NCBI GenBank assembly: GCA_000719105.1
Contig: JODX01000007.1
Location: 259,209 to 323,208, forward strand
From: Streptomyces sclerotialus
GTDB taxonomy: Bacteria > Actinomycetota > Actinomycetes > Streptomycetales > Streptomycetaceae
Length of the DNA stretch: 64,000 nucleotides
Direction: 5' to 3'
Shown: positions 26,284-35,441 of the stretch, in pieces
Position numbering within the stretch: the first letter of the stretch is position 1
Layout of the letters: each line of letters begins with the position of its first letter
Position numbers and translations under genes: made by a program
The notes under the pieces: generated by a model
The model's database searches: none
Seen by the model: only the letters and a program-made list of their open reading frames with translations
What the model was told of the DNA's origin: nothing

Positions 26284-28467
26284 TCAGCCGAAGACGCCGA
26301 ACTCGTGCAGCGAGTAGCCCCAGCCGGTGCCACGCGCCGTCAGGTGCAGTCGTACGTGACGCGCGGTCGCCGCGACATCGATGGTGTCCACGTCACCGTC
26401 ACCGGCGGTCATGGTGTGGACCGTGCGCCAGGTGGTGCCGTCGTCCGAGACCCGGACCTCGTAGGACTTGGCGTAGGCGGGGTCCCAGACGAGCTGGAGC
26501 CTGCGGAGGGCGGTGGCGGCGCCGAGGTCGACCTGGATCCACTGCGGGTCGCTCCAGTCGCTGGCCCAGCGCGTGTCGGCCCTGCCGTCCGTGGCCTTGG
26601 CGGGCTCGCACGGGCAGTCGCCGTACGAAGGCTGGAAGGAGGAGGCGGTGGTGGGCTTGTTCAGCGCCACGTTCGTGCCGGTGACCGGCGGGGCGACGAC
26701 CTTGACCGACTTCGTCTCGATGCCGGCGTTGCCGTGGCCGTCCTCGGCCTGGAGGTACACCTTCCACACGCCGAGCTTCTCGGGGGCCGTCACGGCGAAG
26801 GTCCCGTTGCCGGTGGACCGCCACTCGGCCTCGACCAGGCGCTTGTCGCCGTTCGCGTAGGTGCCGCTGAGGAAGACCTTGTACGTGACCGGGTCGCCGT
26901 CGGGGTCGCGCACGTCCGCGCGGACGGTGAACTCGCCGCCCGCCGGGGCGGACGAGGCGGGGCCGACGGCCATGTCGTTGATGACGGGAGGGGTGTTGTC
27001 ACCGCTGGTCGATCCGCTGTACGCCTTCTTGACGGCGTAGTAGGACAGCCTCTTCAGCCCGTCGGGCACGAGGTTGAACCAGACTCCGCCGAAGTCGTGC
27101 TCGACGCCGTAGTGGAAGAGGGTGGCGCCGAGCGCGACGCCCCGGTGGCCGGTGATGCAGTTCCAGGCCTCGGAGTACCCCTCGGCCTTCTGCACGTCGG
27201 TCGGCTCGTCGGGGACACCGTTGGCGTCGTCGGGCACCTCCCACTCACCGGCCGGTCCGCCCTCGGTGATGAGGTACGGCTTGGTGTAGCCGCCCTCCTC
27301 CCAGTCCTCCTGGACGCCGCAGACGTCGCCGTAGGAGTTCATCGAGTACAGGTCGAGGTCGGGCGCGTTGCGCTGGTAGTACGGCCAGGCTCCCGTCCAG
27401 GCGTCGGTCGAGGTGACGGGGTGGTCGGGGTCGATGCCGTGGATCTTCTTGGCGACGTCGTTGACGAAGGCGGTGTAGGCGTTGCGCTGCGCCTCCAGCT
27501 CCGTCCCGCTGTAACAGTTCTGCAGGCCGAGGACCGACTCGTTGCCGACGTTCCACATGAGGGTCGCCGGGTGGCTCTTGTACGCCTCCACCCACTTGGC
27601 GAACTCGGTGAGCATGTTGTTCTTGTACGTGGTGTCGGTGACGTAGTCGACGCAGCCGCCGGAGCCGGGTCCGCCGCCGGGCTGCAGCCAGAAGCCGTTG
27701 ACGACGCGGATGCCGTGCGCGGCGGCGGTGTCGAGCAGAGGCTCGGTGGAGCCGTCGGTGCCCCAGGTGCGGATCGTGTTGACGCCCATGGACTTGACGT
27801 CGGGCATGTACTTGGGCGCGTCCGCGATGGCGGGGCCCCAGGTCAGGCCCTTGACGGTGTACGGCTGGCCACCGACGGTCAGCTGCCAGTTCCCCTGTGA
27901 GCCGGTGACCTCGACCGCTCCCGCAGCGGGCGGTGTGCCGTCCGTGGTCCCGTACACCTGGAACTCCCACAGGGAGTAGCCGTAGCCGCCGGAACGCTCG
28001 GTGCCCAGCATGCGGACGTAGCGTCCGGAGCCGGAGACGGCGAGCTCGTCCGTGCCGCCGTCACCGCCGGTCACGGTCTTCAGGGTCCGCCAGTCCGTGC
28101 CGTTGTCGGACGCCTGGATCTGATAGCTCTTGCCGTACGCGCCCTCCCAGGTCAGCACCACACGGCTGAGGTCGGACCGCTGTCCGAGGTCGACCTGGAA
28201 CCACTGCGGGGCGCTCCACTCGCTGGCCCAGCGGGTGCCGGTGAGGTTGCCGTCGACGGCTGCCGAGGGGGCGTAGCCGTCGCCTTCCTGGGACGAGGCG
28301 GTGGCGGGCCTGCCCTGGGAGAGCAGGGTCTCCGCGGCCTGGGCGGGCGGAGCGGCGAGGGCGAGCGACGACGCCACCAGTGCGCCGAGTGCGAGCAGGG
28401 GGACGGCGCGGCGGCCGGATGGTCTGCGGTACAGGTGCAGGTACGGGTACGAGGCGGCTGTGGACAC
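26284..28467 (-). CDS. Secreted glycoside hydrolase (clan A-like barrel) with two F5/8C modules
   Basis: A 727-residue secreted enzyme. After the signal peptide, a discoidin-type (F5/8C, CBM32-like) module spans about 45-175 (ASQEGDGYAPSAAVDGN, YGYSLWEFQVYG). The catalytic barrel spans about 180-510 with VKGLTWGP, the acid/base in MWNVGNESVLG and a probable nucleophile in YLITEGGPAGEW, a GH2/GH5-like arrangement. An Ig-like domain (515-620) and a second F5/8C module (620-727) follow. The exact family and substrate are not clear to me; a beta-linked plant or fungal glycan is likely given the neighbours. Confidence 0.82.
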   Translation of the reverse strand: MSTAASYPYLHLYRRPSGRRAVPLLALGALVASSLALAAPPAQAAETLLSQGRPATASSQEGDGYAPSAAVDGNLTGTRWASEWSAPQWFQVDLGQRSDLSRVVLTWEGAYGKSYQIQASDNGTDWRTLKTVTGGDGGTDELAVSGSGRYVRMLGTERSGGYGYSLWEFQVYGTTDGTPPAAGAVEVTGSQGNWQLTVGGQPYTVKGLTWGPAIADAPKYMPDVKSMGVNTIRTWGTDGSTEPLLDTAAAHGIRVVNGFWLQPGGGPGSGGCVDYVTDTTYKNNMLTEFAKWVEAYKSHPATLMWNVGNESVLGLQNCYSGTELEAQRNAYTAFVNDVAKKIHGIDPDHPVTSTDAWTGAWPYYQRNAPDLDLYSMNSYGDVCGVQEDWEEGGYTKPYLITEGGPAGEWEVPDDANGVPDEPTDVQKAEGYSEAWNCITGHRGVALGATLFHYGVEHDFGGVWFNLVPDGLKRLSYYAVKKAYSGSTSGDNTPPVINDMAVGPASSAPAGGEFTVRADVRDPDGDPVTYKVFLSGTYANGDKRLVEAEWRSTGNGTFAVTAPEKLGVWKVYLQAEDGHGNAGIETKSVKVVAPPVTGTNVALNKPTTASSFQPSYGDCPCEPAKATDGRADTRWASDWSDPQWIQVDLGAATALRRLQLVWDPAYAKSYEVRVSDDGTTWRTVHTMTAGDGDVDTIDVAATARHVRLHLTARGTGWGYSLHEFGVFG

Positions 28468-28528
28468 ATCTGCTCCTGCGGGTCGGGGAGAGCCGATGGG
28501 GCGGAACTGGGGGAGCTCCGTGTGATGT

Positions 28529-28572
28529 CCCCTCCGGGCCGGGGCGCGGGGATGTCACCCGGCCCGGAGGGG
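28529..28572 (-). terminator. Strong terminator after the beta-helix gene
   Basis: Perfect 15-base stem CCCCTCCGGGCCGGG / CCCGGCCCGGAGGGG with a 14-base loop, about 25 bases past the stop of the gene at 28597-30792. It separates that gene from the downstream hydrolase. Confidence 0.85.
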
Positions 28573-28596
28573 AGTTGTGGCCGGCGGGCGGTTCGG

Positions 28597-30792
28597 TCAG
28601 GGGTAGGACACGACCGTGGACGGCACGGTCGAGGTGCCGGCGGGCACCGTGGAGGCGCCGGTGTCGTTGATGACGTGGTTGTAGTGGCCCATGCCGCCGA
28701 GGGAGACCACGAGGAGGCTGTGGAACTTCACCCCTGCCTTGACCGGTGCCTTGAAGCCGTGGTCCTGGCGGATGTTCGGGTCGACGTTGTAGTTGCAGTA
28801 GCTGCCCAGGCCCCATGCCTCATGGGTGTCGACCGAGTCGTCGACCCGGTAGGCCGCGTACCCCTTGGTGTCGCCGTTCTGGATGGCGGCCTGGTTCGGG
28901 GCGTCGTACGCCTTCTCGTTCTGGTAGAAGATCGTCCGGCCGCGTTCGCCGTACCACTCGACGTCGTACTTGTTGAAGTGCTCGACGAACAGTCCGGTGG
29001 CCAGGACGTCGTCGCCGTTGACGCGGACGCCGTAGTCGGCGCGGTTGGTCTCCCAGCCGACGCCGTCGCCGTGGTCGGCCCGCCACACCCAGGTGTGGTC
29101 GATGATGGTGTCGTCGTTGTTGACCACCATGCTGGTGGTGGCCTTGCCCGCGCCCGCGCCGCCGATGCGGAGGTAGACGTCCTGCACGGTGGTGGGGTTG
29201 GCCGCGTGGTCGGCGGACGCGCCCTGCGGGCCGATCTCCAGCAGGGTGGGTGAGTTGACCGGTCCGGCGTCGATGAGGAAGCCGGCGAGCCGTACTCCGT
29301 CGACGTCGGCGACCTTCATGGCGGTCACCCCGTTGTCCGGGACGATCGTGGCGAGGCCGAGGCCCAGGACAATGGTGTTCGCCCGGTCGACGTCGATCGT
29401 CCGGTCGACGTGGTAGACGCCAGGGGTGAAGAGCAGGTGCAGGCCCTGGCCGAGGGCGGCGTTGATGGTGGCGGCCGTGGCGCCGGGCTTGACGACGTAG
29501 AACCTGCTCAGCGGGATCGACTCGCCCTGCGGGGTGCCGTTCGCCCAGGTGGTGCCGCGTGCGTTGGTGCGCTTGGCGGGGGCGAAGACCTTGTACTCGT
29601 TGCCGTCCAGGTAGAGGAAGGGCTTCTCGCGGGAGATCGGCGTCGTGTCGAGCGTGGTGTAGCGGGGCTCGGGGAAGCCGGTGGCGGGAGCGCCCTCGGT
29701 ACCTGAGAAGACCTGGTTCCAGACGCTGTTGGACCAGCCGCCGATGGAGCTGTCGCGGGTGTACCACTGCTGCTGCGAGTAGTTGCCGACCTGGCCGTCG
29801 ATCCTGCTGTCGGCGATGTAGCCGCCGCTGGCCCAGCCGTAGCCGTTGGGCGCGAGGTTGAGGCCGCCCTTGACGTGCATCCGGCGGAAGGAGGCGGCCT
29901 GGGACACCGCCCAGCGGTTGGTGCCGTTGACCGGTTTCACGGCGAGGTTCTCCGCGCCGCGCCAGAAGTTCTGGGTGGCGTTGCCGTTGAACCAGCCGGC
30001 GTCGACGGTGATGTCACCGTTGATCGTCGTGTCGTCGGGGCGCAGGCCGAGGCCGGCGATCTGGGTGTAGAAGCCGATCTGGGCGTTGAGGTTGTCGTAC
30101 GTGCCCGGCTTGAAGAGGAAGGCGTGCCGGCCGGAGCCGAACTGGGCCGACTCCTGCTCCTTGAAGACCTGGTCCAGCTTGGCCTGGATGCCGGGCGTGG
30201 ACGGGTCGAAGACGTGCACGTTCGGGCCGAGGTCGCCGCCGCCCGGGATGGGCGTTCCCGGGTCGTCGCCAGTGGTGCCGTACACCTTGAACTCCCAGAG
30301 GGAGTAGCCGTATCCGGTGGCGCGGGCGGTTCCGTACATGCGGACGTAGCGGGCGGTGCCGGAGACGTTCACGGTCTCCGTGCCCCCGGCGCCGGTGGTG
30401 GTGGAGTAGGCCGTCGACCAGTCCGTGCCGTTCTGGGACGTCTCGATCCGGTACGACTTGGCGTAGGCGGCCTCCCAGCGCAGCTCGACCTGGCTGAGGG
30501 AGGCGGGGGCGCCGAGGTCGACACGGATCCACTGCGGGTCGGAGGCGGCGCTGGACCAGCGGGTGCCGTTGTCGCCGTCGACGGCCGCGGTCGCCGGGGT
30601 GCCGTAGTGCTCCTGGCTGGAGGCGGTGACCGGCTTGCCCTGGGACAACAGTGCTGGTGCGGCCTGGGCTCGCGCGGCGGGGACGACGGAGAGCAGGGCG
30701 GCGGCCAGAGCGGCGACCAGGACGCCGACGAGGCCGCGGCGGCCGGGTCTGCGCGGAACCGGCGCTGCCGGGGGTGTGCCGACAGGGGGCAT
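28597..30792 (-). CDS. Secreted right-handed beta-helix protein with F5/8C module (GH55-like)
   Basis: A 731-residue secreted protein. The signal peptide LVGVLVAALAAALLSVVPAA is followed by a discoidin-type module at about 45-175 (SSQEHYGTPATAAVDGDNGTRW). The remaining 540 residues show repeated beta-helix signatures (FLFKPGTYDNLNAQIGFYTQIAGLG, GLHLLFTPGVYHVD). Similar proteins are sometimes labelled GH55 or, wrongly, adenylyl cyclase. I infer a polysaccharide-active enzyme, possibly beta-1,3-glucan, but see no definite catalytic residue. ATG 30792 has AAGGAG. A LacI-type palindrome sits 30 bases upstream. Confidence 0.75.
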   Translation of the reverse strand: MPPVGTPPAAPVPRRPGRRGLVGVLVAALAAALLSVVPAARAQAAPALLSQGKPVTASSQEHYGTPATAAVDGDNGTRWSSAASDPQWIRVDLGAPASLSQVELRWEAAYAKSYRIETSQNGTDWSTAYSTTTGAGGTETVNVSGTARYVRMYGTARATGYGYSLWEFKVYGTTGDDPGTPIPGGGDLGPNVHVFDPSTPGIQAKLDQVFKEQESAQFGSGRHAFLFKPGTYDNLNAQIGFYTQIAGLGLRPDDTTINGDITVDAGWFNGNATQNFWRGAENLAVKPVNGTNRWAVSQAASFRRMHVKGGLNLAPNGYGWASGGYIADSRIDGQVGNYSQQQWYTRDSSIGGWSNSVWNQVFSGTEGAPATGFPEPRYTTLDTTPISREKPFLYLDGNEYKVFAPAKRTNARGTTWANGTPQGESIPLSRFYVVKPGATAATINAALGQGLHLLFTPGVYHVDRTIDVDRANTIVLGLGLATIVPDNGVTAMKVADVDGVRLAGFLIDAGPVNSPTLLEIGPQGASADHAANPTTVQDVYLRIGGAGAGKATTSMVVNNDDTIIDHTWVWRADHGDGVGWETNRADYGVRVNGDDVLATGLFVEHFNKYDVEWYGERGRTIFYQNEKAYDAPNQAAIQNGDTKGYAAYRVDDSVDTHEAWGLGSYCNYNVDPNIRQDHGFKAPVKAGVKFHSLLVVSLGGMGHYNHVINDTGASTVPAGTSTVPSTVVSYP

Positions 30793-30820
30793 GGGGGGAC
30801 TCCTTGACACGGAAGGGGCG

Positions 30821-30834
30821 GGAGAGCGCTCTCC
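30821..30834. promoter_or_regulatory. LacI-type operator before the beta-helix gene
   Basis: GGAGAGCGCTCTCC is a perfect 14-base palindrome with the AGCGCT core of the CebR box (TGGGAGCGCTCCCA) but different arms. It lies 28 bases before the start. Further upstream is a locally AT-rich tract with GCATTAAATGC (30896-30906), probably promoter sequence. Confidence 0.72.
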
Positions 30835-30981
30835 GGAACCTTGGCTGCCATGGCGGCCGCGGTCAAGGCTTCGAACATGGCTTTTCTTTTGGCTTGCATT
30901 AAATGCTGGTCGAGGGTTCGGAGAGTCCTGGGGGGACCGGGCGAAGTGCAAGCGCGCGCCGGGGGAACACCCGGCTCCGGT

Positions 30982-31085
30982 GCCCGGTATCCGGCGCCCG
31001 GTATCCGGCGCCCGGCAAGCGGCGCTCGGCGCCTGGCGACGGGCGCCCCGGCATCCGGCACTTGGCGCCTGGCGACCGGCGCCCC
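30982..31085. repeat. Degenerate 14-base tandem repeats
   Basis: Imperfect copies of GGCGCCCGGTATCC and variants (GGCGCCTGGCGACC, GGCGCTCGGC) fill the gap between the beta-helix promoter and the end of the AraC gene. The repeats contain GGCGCC palindromes and may fold to end AraC transcription. No coding seen. Confidence 0.65.
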
Positions 31086-31088
31086 GCC

Positions 31089-31994
31089 TCAGCCCTTCGT
31101 CAGCGACCGGAACTCGGTCGGTGTCATCCCGGTGTGCTGCCGGAAGAAGGCGCTGAAGACGGTCGGGTAGGCGAACCCGATGCGTTCGCTGATGGCGGCC
31201 GGCGGCAGCGAGGTGTGGATGAGCAGGCGTTTCGCCTCCAGCAGCACCCGGTCGTCGATGTAGCGCTTGGCTCCGCAGCCGAGGGCCGCCCGGGTGGCCC
31301 GGGTGAGCGTCCGGGCGCTGTAGCCGAGCCGGGCGGCGTAGTCCTCGACCCGGTGGGTGCGGCCGAAGCCCTCCTCCACGGCCCGGCGGAACAGATGGAA
31401 CGGTTCGCCGGCGCCCGAGTGGGTCTGCTGCCGCGGGTCGGCGAGGTGGACGAGCCGGATGAGGATCACCGAGAGCAGGTCGCGCAACGTCTCGACGTAC
31501 GCCTCCAGCGCCAGGCCGGTCAGGTCGGCGTGCTCCTCGACCAGGGCGTCCAGAAGGCGGTGCAGCGCGGTGCGTCGCGCCGCGTCCGGAGTGACGAGGC
31601 GGTACGAGGTGTGCTCGCCTTCCCGGATCAGGGCGTCGGTCGCGGCGCTGGGGAAGCCCGACGGGAAGACCAGCACGGTGGCGTCACCGTCCCCGGGCCC
31701 TTCGGGGAACTGCAGCACCTGACCGGGCCAGACCCACAGCCAGTCGCCCGGCCCGACGACGTACGAGGTGAAGTCCACGGAGCAGGTCAGCCGCCCGCTC
31801 CGCACCGCGACGATCAGGTGGAAGGCCGGCCGTACGGGCACGGTGAGCGGCAGTTCGCGTTCGACGCCACGGACGGCGAGTCCGGGGAGGTCGAGGACCT
31901 CCAGGCCCGGGGGCCGTCCGGGCGTGGGACGGTAGGCGACCGTCGGAATCCCGCTGGGCCGACGGCCGGCCGCGAACTGTCCGTTTTTCTTCAT
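31089..31994 (-). CDS. AraC-family regulator, divergent from the flavonol operon
   Basis: A 301-residue activator. The N-terminal cupin-like sensor domain (FHLIVAVRSGRLTCSVDFTSYVV region) is followed by a C-terminal double helix-turn-helix: DYAARLGYSARTLTRATRAA and AISERIGFAYPTVFSAFFRQHTGMTPTEFR. ATG 31994 faces the quercetinase gene across a 221-base gap, so it likely controls that operon, perhaps by binding a flavonoid or aromatic breakdown product. Ligand is inference. Confidence 0.88.
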   Translation of the reverse strand: MKKNGQFAAGRRPSGIPTVAYRPTPGRPPGLEVLDLPGLAVRGVERELPLTVPVRPAFHLIVAVRSGRLTCSVDFTSYVVGPGDWLWVWPGQVLQFPEGPGDGDATVLVFPSGFPSAATDALIREGEHTSYRLVTPDAARRTALHRLLDALVEEHADLTGLALEAYVETLRDLLSVILIRLVHLADPRQQTHSGAGEPFHLFRRAVEEGFGRTHRVEDYAARLGYSARTLTRATRAALGCGAKRYIDDRVLLEAKRLLIHTSLPPAAISERIGFAYPTVFSAFFRQHTGMTPTEFRSLTKG

Positions 31995-32215
31995 CGCGTG
32001 CCCGAGTGTATGCCGACCGTCCTCCGCAGCCGGTTCTAGGTTGAACGGAGGCAGGTGCCGCCGAGGACGAGCCGCGAACGTCCCGGCCCTGCCCCCCGGC
32101 GCGTCGTCCGGAAGACGCGCGGCGCCGCGGGCCGCCGCTGACCGCGGCCGCCCCGACCACTCGTCCGAGCCCGGCCGAGTGCTGTCCTGACCTGCACCCC
32201 TCAGGGAGGTTCTCC

Positions 32216-32776
32216 ATGACCATCGAGTTCGCCACCCGCTACCGTCAGCGCTCCCACATCCCGCCCGAGCCGGGGAAGCCGTACTTCATCGAGAAGGGCG
32301 AGGGCGACCGCGCCCACCTGTTCGGCGATCTGTTCACCATCTACGCCGGCGGCGAGCAGACCGAGAACACCTTCAACTTCTTCACCTGCGACGGCCCCAA
32401 GGGCGACATCATCCCCGCCCACTCCCACCCGGACACCTACGAGGTCTTCTACATCGCCGAAGGCGCGGTGCGGCTGTTCGTGGAGGACCTGGAGGGCGAG
32501 CAGTACGAGAGGCTGCTCTCGGTGGGTGACTTCGGGTTCGTGCCGAAGAACTGCCCGCACGCGTACCGCATCGAGCGCCACCATTCCCGGATCGTCGGCG
32601 TGGCGGCCGGCCCGGGCGGCACCTTCGAGCGGTTCTTCGAGAACCTCGGCACGCCCACCGACGAGCACGGCCTGCCCCGCACGCCGTACATCCCCGACCC
32701 GCAGAAGTTCGGGACCGTGCCCCAGAAGTACGACGTGACCTTCCTGCCCGACCACCAGTGGCGTACCGGGAGCTGA
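32216..32776 (+). CDS. queD: Cupin quercetin 2,3-dioxygenase (quercetinase)
   Basis: A 186-residue single-domain cupin, the size of the Streptomyces sp. FLA quercetinase. The metal site is visible: His69, His71 and Glu76 in HSHPDTYEVFYIAEG, and His115 in NCPHAYRI. The enzyme opens the flavonol ring with O2, releasing CO and a depside (2-protocatechuoyl-phloroglucinol carboxylate from quercetin). GGGAGG lies before ATG 32216. It leads an operon with two XapX proteins, an amidohydrolase and an alpha/beta hydrolase whose families suit the next steps. A different cupin dioxygenase activity is the alternative. Confidence 0.82.
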   Translation: MTIEFATRYRQRSHIPPEPGKPYFIEKGEGDRAHLFGDLFTIYAGGEQTENTFNFFTCDGPKGDIIPAHSHPDTYEVFYIAEGAVRLFVEDLEGEQYERLLSVGDFGFVPKNCPHAYRIERHHSRIVGVAAGPGGTFERFFENLGTPTDEHGLPRTPYIPDPQKFGTVPQKYDVTFLPDHQWRTGS

Positions 32777-32779
32777 TCC

Positions 32780-32926
32780 ATGCCGTACGTGAAGGCCCTG
32801 CTGGCCGGAGTCCTGGTCGGCGCGGCCTATGCGGTGGTGCGGGTGAAGTCGCCCGCACCGCCTCCGGTCGCGCTGATCGGTCTGCTGGGCATGCTGCTCG
32901 GCCAGGCGACGCTGGGGGCCCTGTGA
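32780..32926 (+). CDS. XapX-type small membrane protein (DUF1427), first copy
   Basis: A 48-residue membrane protein, MPYVKALLAGVLVGAAYAVV onward, with two hydrophobic helices separated by the loop RVKSPAPPPVALIG. The (V/I)xSPAPPxxALxGLLGxLLG pattern is the XapX/DUF1427 signature. It starts 3 bases after the quercetinase stop and ends overlapping the next gene by 4 bases. XapX proteins occur beside aromatic and purine catabolism genes; a role in uptake is assumed but not shown. Confidence 0.85.
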   Translation: MPYVKALLAGVLVGAAYAVVRVKSPAPPPVALIGLLGMLLGQATLGAL

Positions 32927-33171
32927 CCACCCCCGCCGCCCGCGGCCGCGGCTTCGCACGCAAGGCCGGCCTCTCGTTCGCGGCCGGCCTGCTCATGGGC
33001 GCCCTGTACTGGGCGCTGGACATCACCTCGCCCGCGCCGCCGCTCGTCGGCCTGACCGGGCTGGCCGGAATCCTGCTCGGCGAACGTGCCGCCACCGCGG
33101 TCCGCGACCGCCTGCCCCGACGCTCACCCTCCCCGCCGCCCCGAGAACAAGGAGACGTCCGTGTCCCCTGA
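32923..33171 (+). CDS. XapX-type small membrane protein (DUF1427), second copy
   Basis: An 82-residue relative of the preceding protein, with two membrane helices around ITSPAPPLVGLTGLAGILLGE and added cytoplasmic ends (basic N-terminus, Pro/Arg-rich C-terminus). GTG 32923 overlaps the previous stop as GTGA, and its own end overlaps the next start by 11 bases. Two unequal copies suggest a heterodimer or dual-topology pair, like small multidrug transporters; that is inference. Confidence 0.83.
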   Translation: MTTPAARGRGFARKAGLSFAAGLLMGALYWALDITSPAPPLVGLTGLAGILLGERAATAVRDRLPRRSPSPPPREQGDVRVP

Positions 33172-34171
33172 CATCCCCGCACACTCCGCCACCGACACCC
33201 AGGCACACGCCGCCGACGCCCCCGCCTACGTGGACGTCCACGCCCACTTCGTCACCGACTCCTACGTCCGCCAGGCGCGCGACGCCGGGCACGAACTCCC
33301 CGACGGGGTCCCCGCCTGGCCCACCTGGTCGGCGGAGGCCCACCTGGAGCTGATGGACCGCTGCGGCATCGAGACCTCGATGCTGTCGATCTCCTCCCCG
33401 GGCGTCCACTTCGGCGACGACGCCGCCGCCCGCCGCCTGGCCCGCGAGGTCAACGAGGCCGGCGCCGACACCGTGCGGTGCCACCCGGGCCGCTTCGGCC
33501 TGTTCGCCTCGCTGCCCCTCCCGGACGTCGACGGCGCCCTGGCGGAGATCGCCCACGCCTACGACGCCCTGGACGCCGACGGCGTGGTCCTGGAGACCAA
33601 CACCCACGGCACCTACCTCGGCGACCCCGGTCTCGAGCCCGTCTGGACCGAACTCGACCGGCGCGGCGCGGTGGTCTTCCTCCACCCGACCTCCCCGGTG
33701 TGCTGGGAGCAGTCCGCCCTCGGACGCCCCCGCCCGATGATCGAGTTCATCTTCGACACCGCCCGCACCGTCACCGACCTCCTCATGGCCGGCACCCTGG
33801 AACGCCACCGGAACATCAGGGTCATCGTGCCGCACTGCGGCGGCGCCCTCCCGATCCTGGCGGACCGCATCAACGGCTTCATGAAGATGTTCATGCCCGC
33901 CGGCACCGAGGCGCCCGACGCCCTCGAACAGCTCGGCCGCCTCTACTACGACCTCGCAGGCCCCGCCCTGCCCCGTCAGCTCCCCGCCCTGCTGGGCCTC
34001 GTCGGCACCGACCGGCTGCTGTACGGCAGCGACCACTGCTGGACCCCCGCCGCCGGAGTGGAGGCCCACGTGGCGGGCCTCGACGCCGCCCCGGCCCCCG
34101 AGGGCTCCGCGAGCTGGCGCGCCCTCACCACCGCCAACGCCCGCCGCGTCCTGCCCCGCCGGGCCCATTGA
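33161..34171 (+). CDS. Amidohydrolase-superfamily decarboxylase (ACMSD / resorcylate decarboxylase type)
   Basis: A 336-residue metal-dependent enzyme. The metal ligands are His27 and His29 in YVDVHAHF, a His in VVFLHPTSP, a His in VIVPHCGGALP and an Asp in LLYGSDHCW. This set is typical of the amidohydrolase-2 group, which includes ACMSD and 2,6-dihydroxybenzoate decarboxylases. GTG 33161 has AAGGAG and overlaps the upstream gene. After quercetinase, a fitting reaction is decarboxylation of 2,4,6-trihydroxybenzoate to phloroglucinol; hydrolysis of another intermediate is possible. Confidence 0.85.
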   Translation: MSPDIPAHSATDTQAHAADAPAYVDVHAHFVTDSYVRQARDAGHELPDGVPAWPTWSAEAHLELMDRCGIETSMLSISSPGVHFGDDAAARRLAREVNEAGADTVRCHPGRFGLFASLPLPDVDGALAEIAHAYDALDADGVVLETNTHGTYLGDPGLEPVWTELDRRGAVVFLHPTSPVCWEQSALGRPRPMIEFIFDTARTVTDLLMAGTLERHRNIRVIVPHCGGALPILADRINGFMKMFMPAGTEAPDALEQLGRLYYDLAGPALPRQLPALLGLVGTDRLLYGSDHCWTPAAGVEAHVAGLDAAPAPEGSASWRALTTANARRVLPRRAH

Positions 34172-34191
34172 GACGACGAGAGCCGCCCATC

Positions 34192-35235
<1,044 letters not shown>

Positions 35236-35328
35236 GGGCTTCGGGACTCCGGTGGCGGCGCTCCAACGGCGACCGCCGCCAGGAGTGTCTTGCACGTGTC
35301 TTGACGTGAACCTGGCGTAGTGGGTTCA

Positions 35329-35342
35329 TGGGAGCGCTCCCA
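35329..35342. promoter_or_regulatory. Exact CebR box before the mannanase gene
   Basis: TGGGAGCGCTCCCA is identical to the known CebR operator of Streptomyces. It lies about 100 bases before the mannanase start. A -35-like TTGACG at 35301-35306 places the transcription start near the box, so repressor binding would block initiation. Between the box and the start, 35358-35397 is a CATCC-rich leader without coding content. Confidence 0.9.
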
Positions 35343-35441
35343 CTCACACACCCACCTCATCCGTTCCATCCGTCCCATCCATCCCATCCATCCATTTCTT
35401 CATGCCGCTATGTTTCTTGGCGCTCACTCCCTGGAGTCGCA

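Noticed and set aside
35328..35441. An earlier ATG start for the mannanase
   Set aside because: It lies inside the CebR box and promoter; the added His/Pro/Ser-rich segment comes from CATCC repeats. GTG 35442 has a GGAG site and a proper signal peptide.
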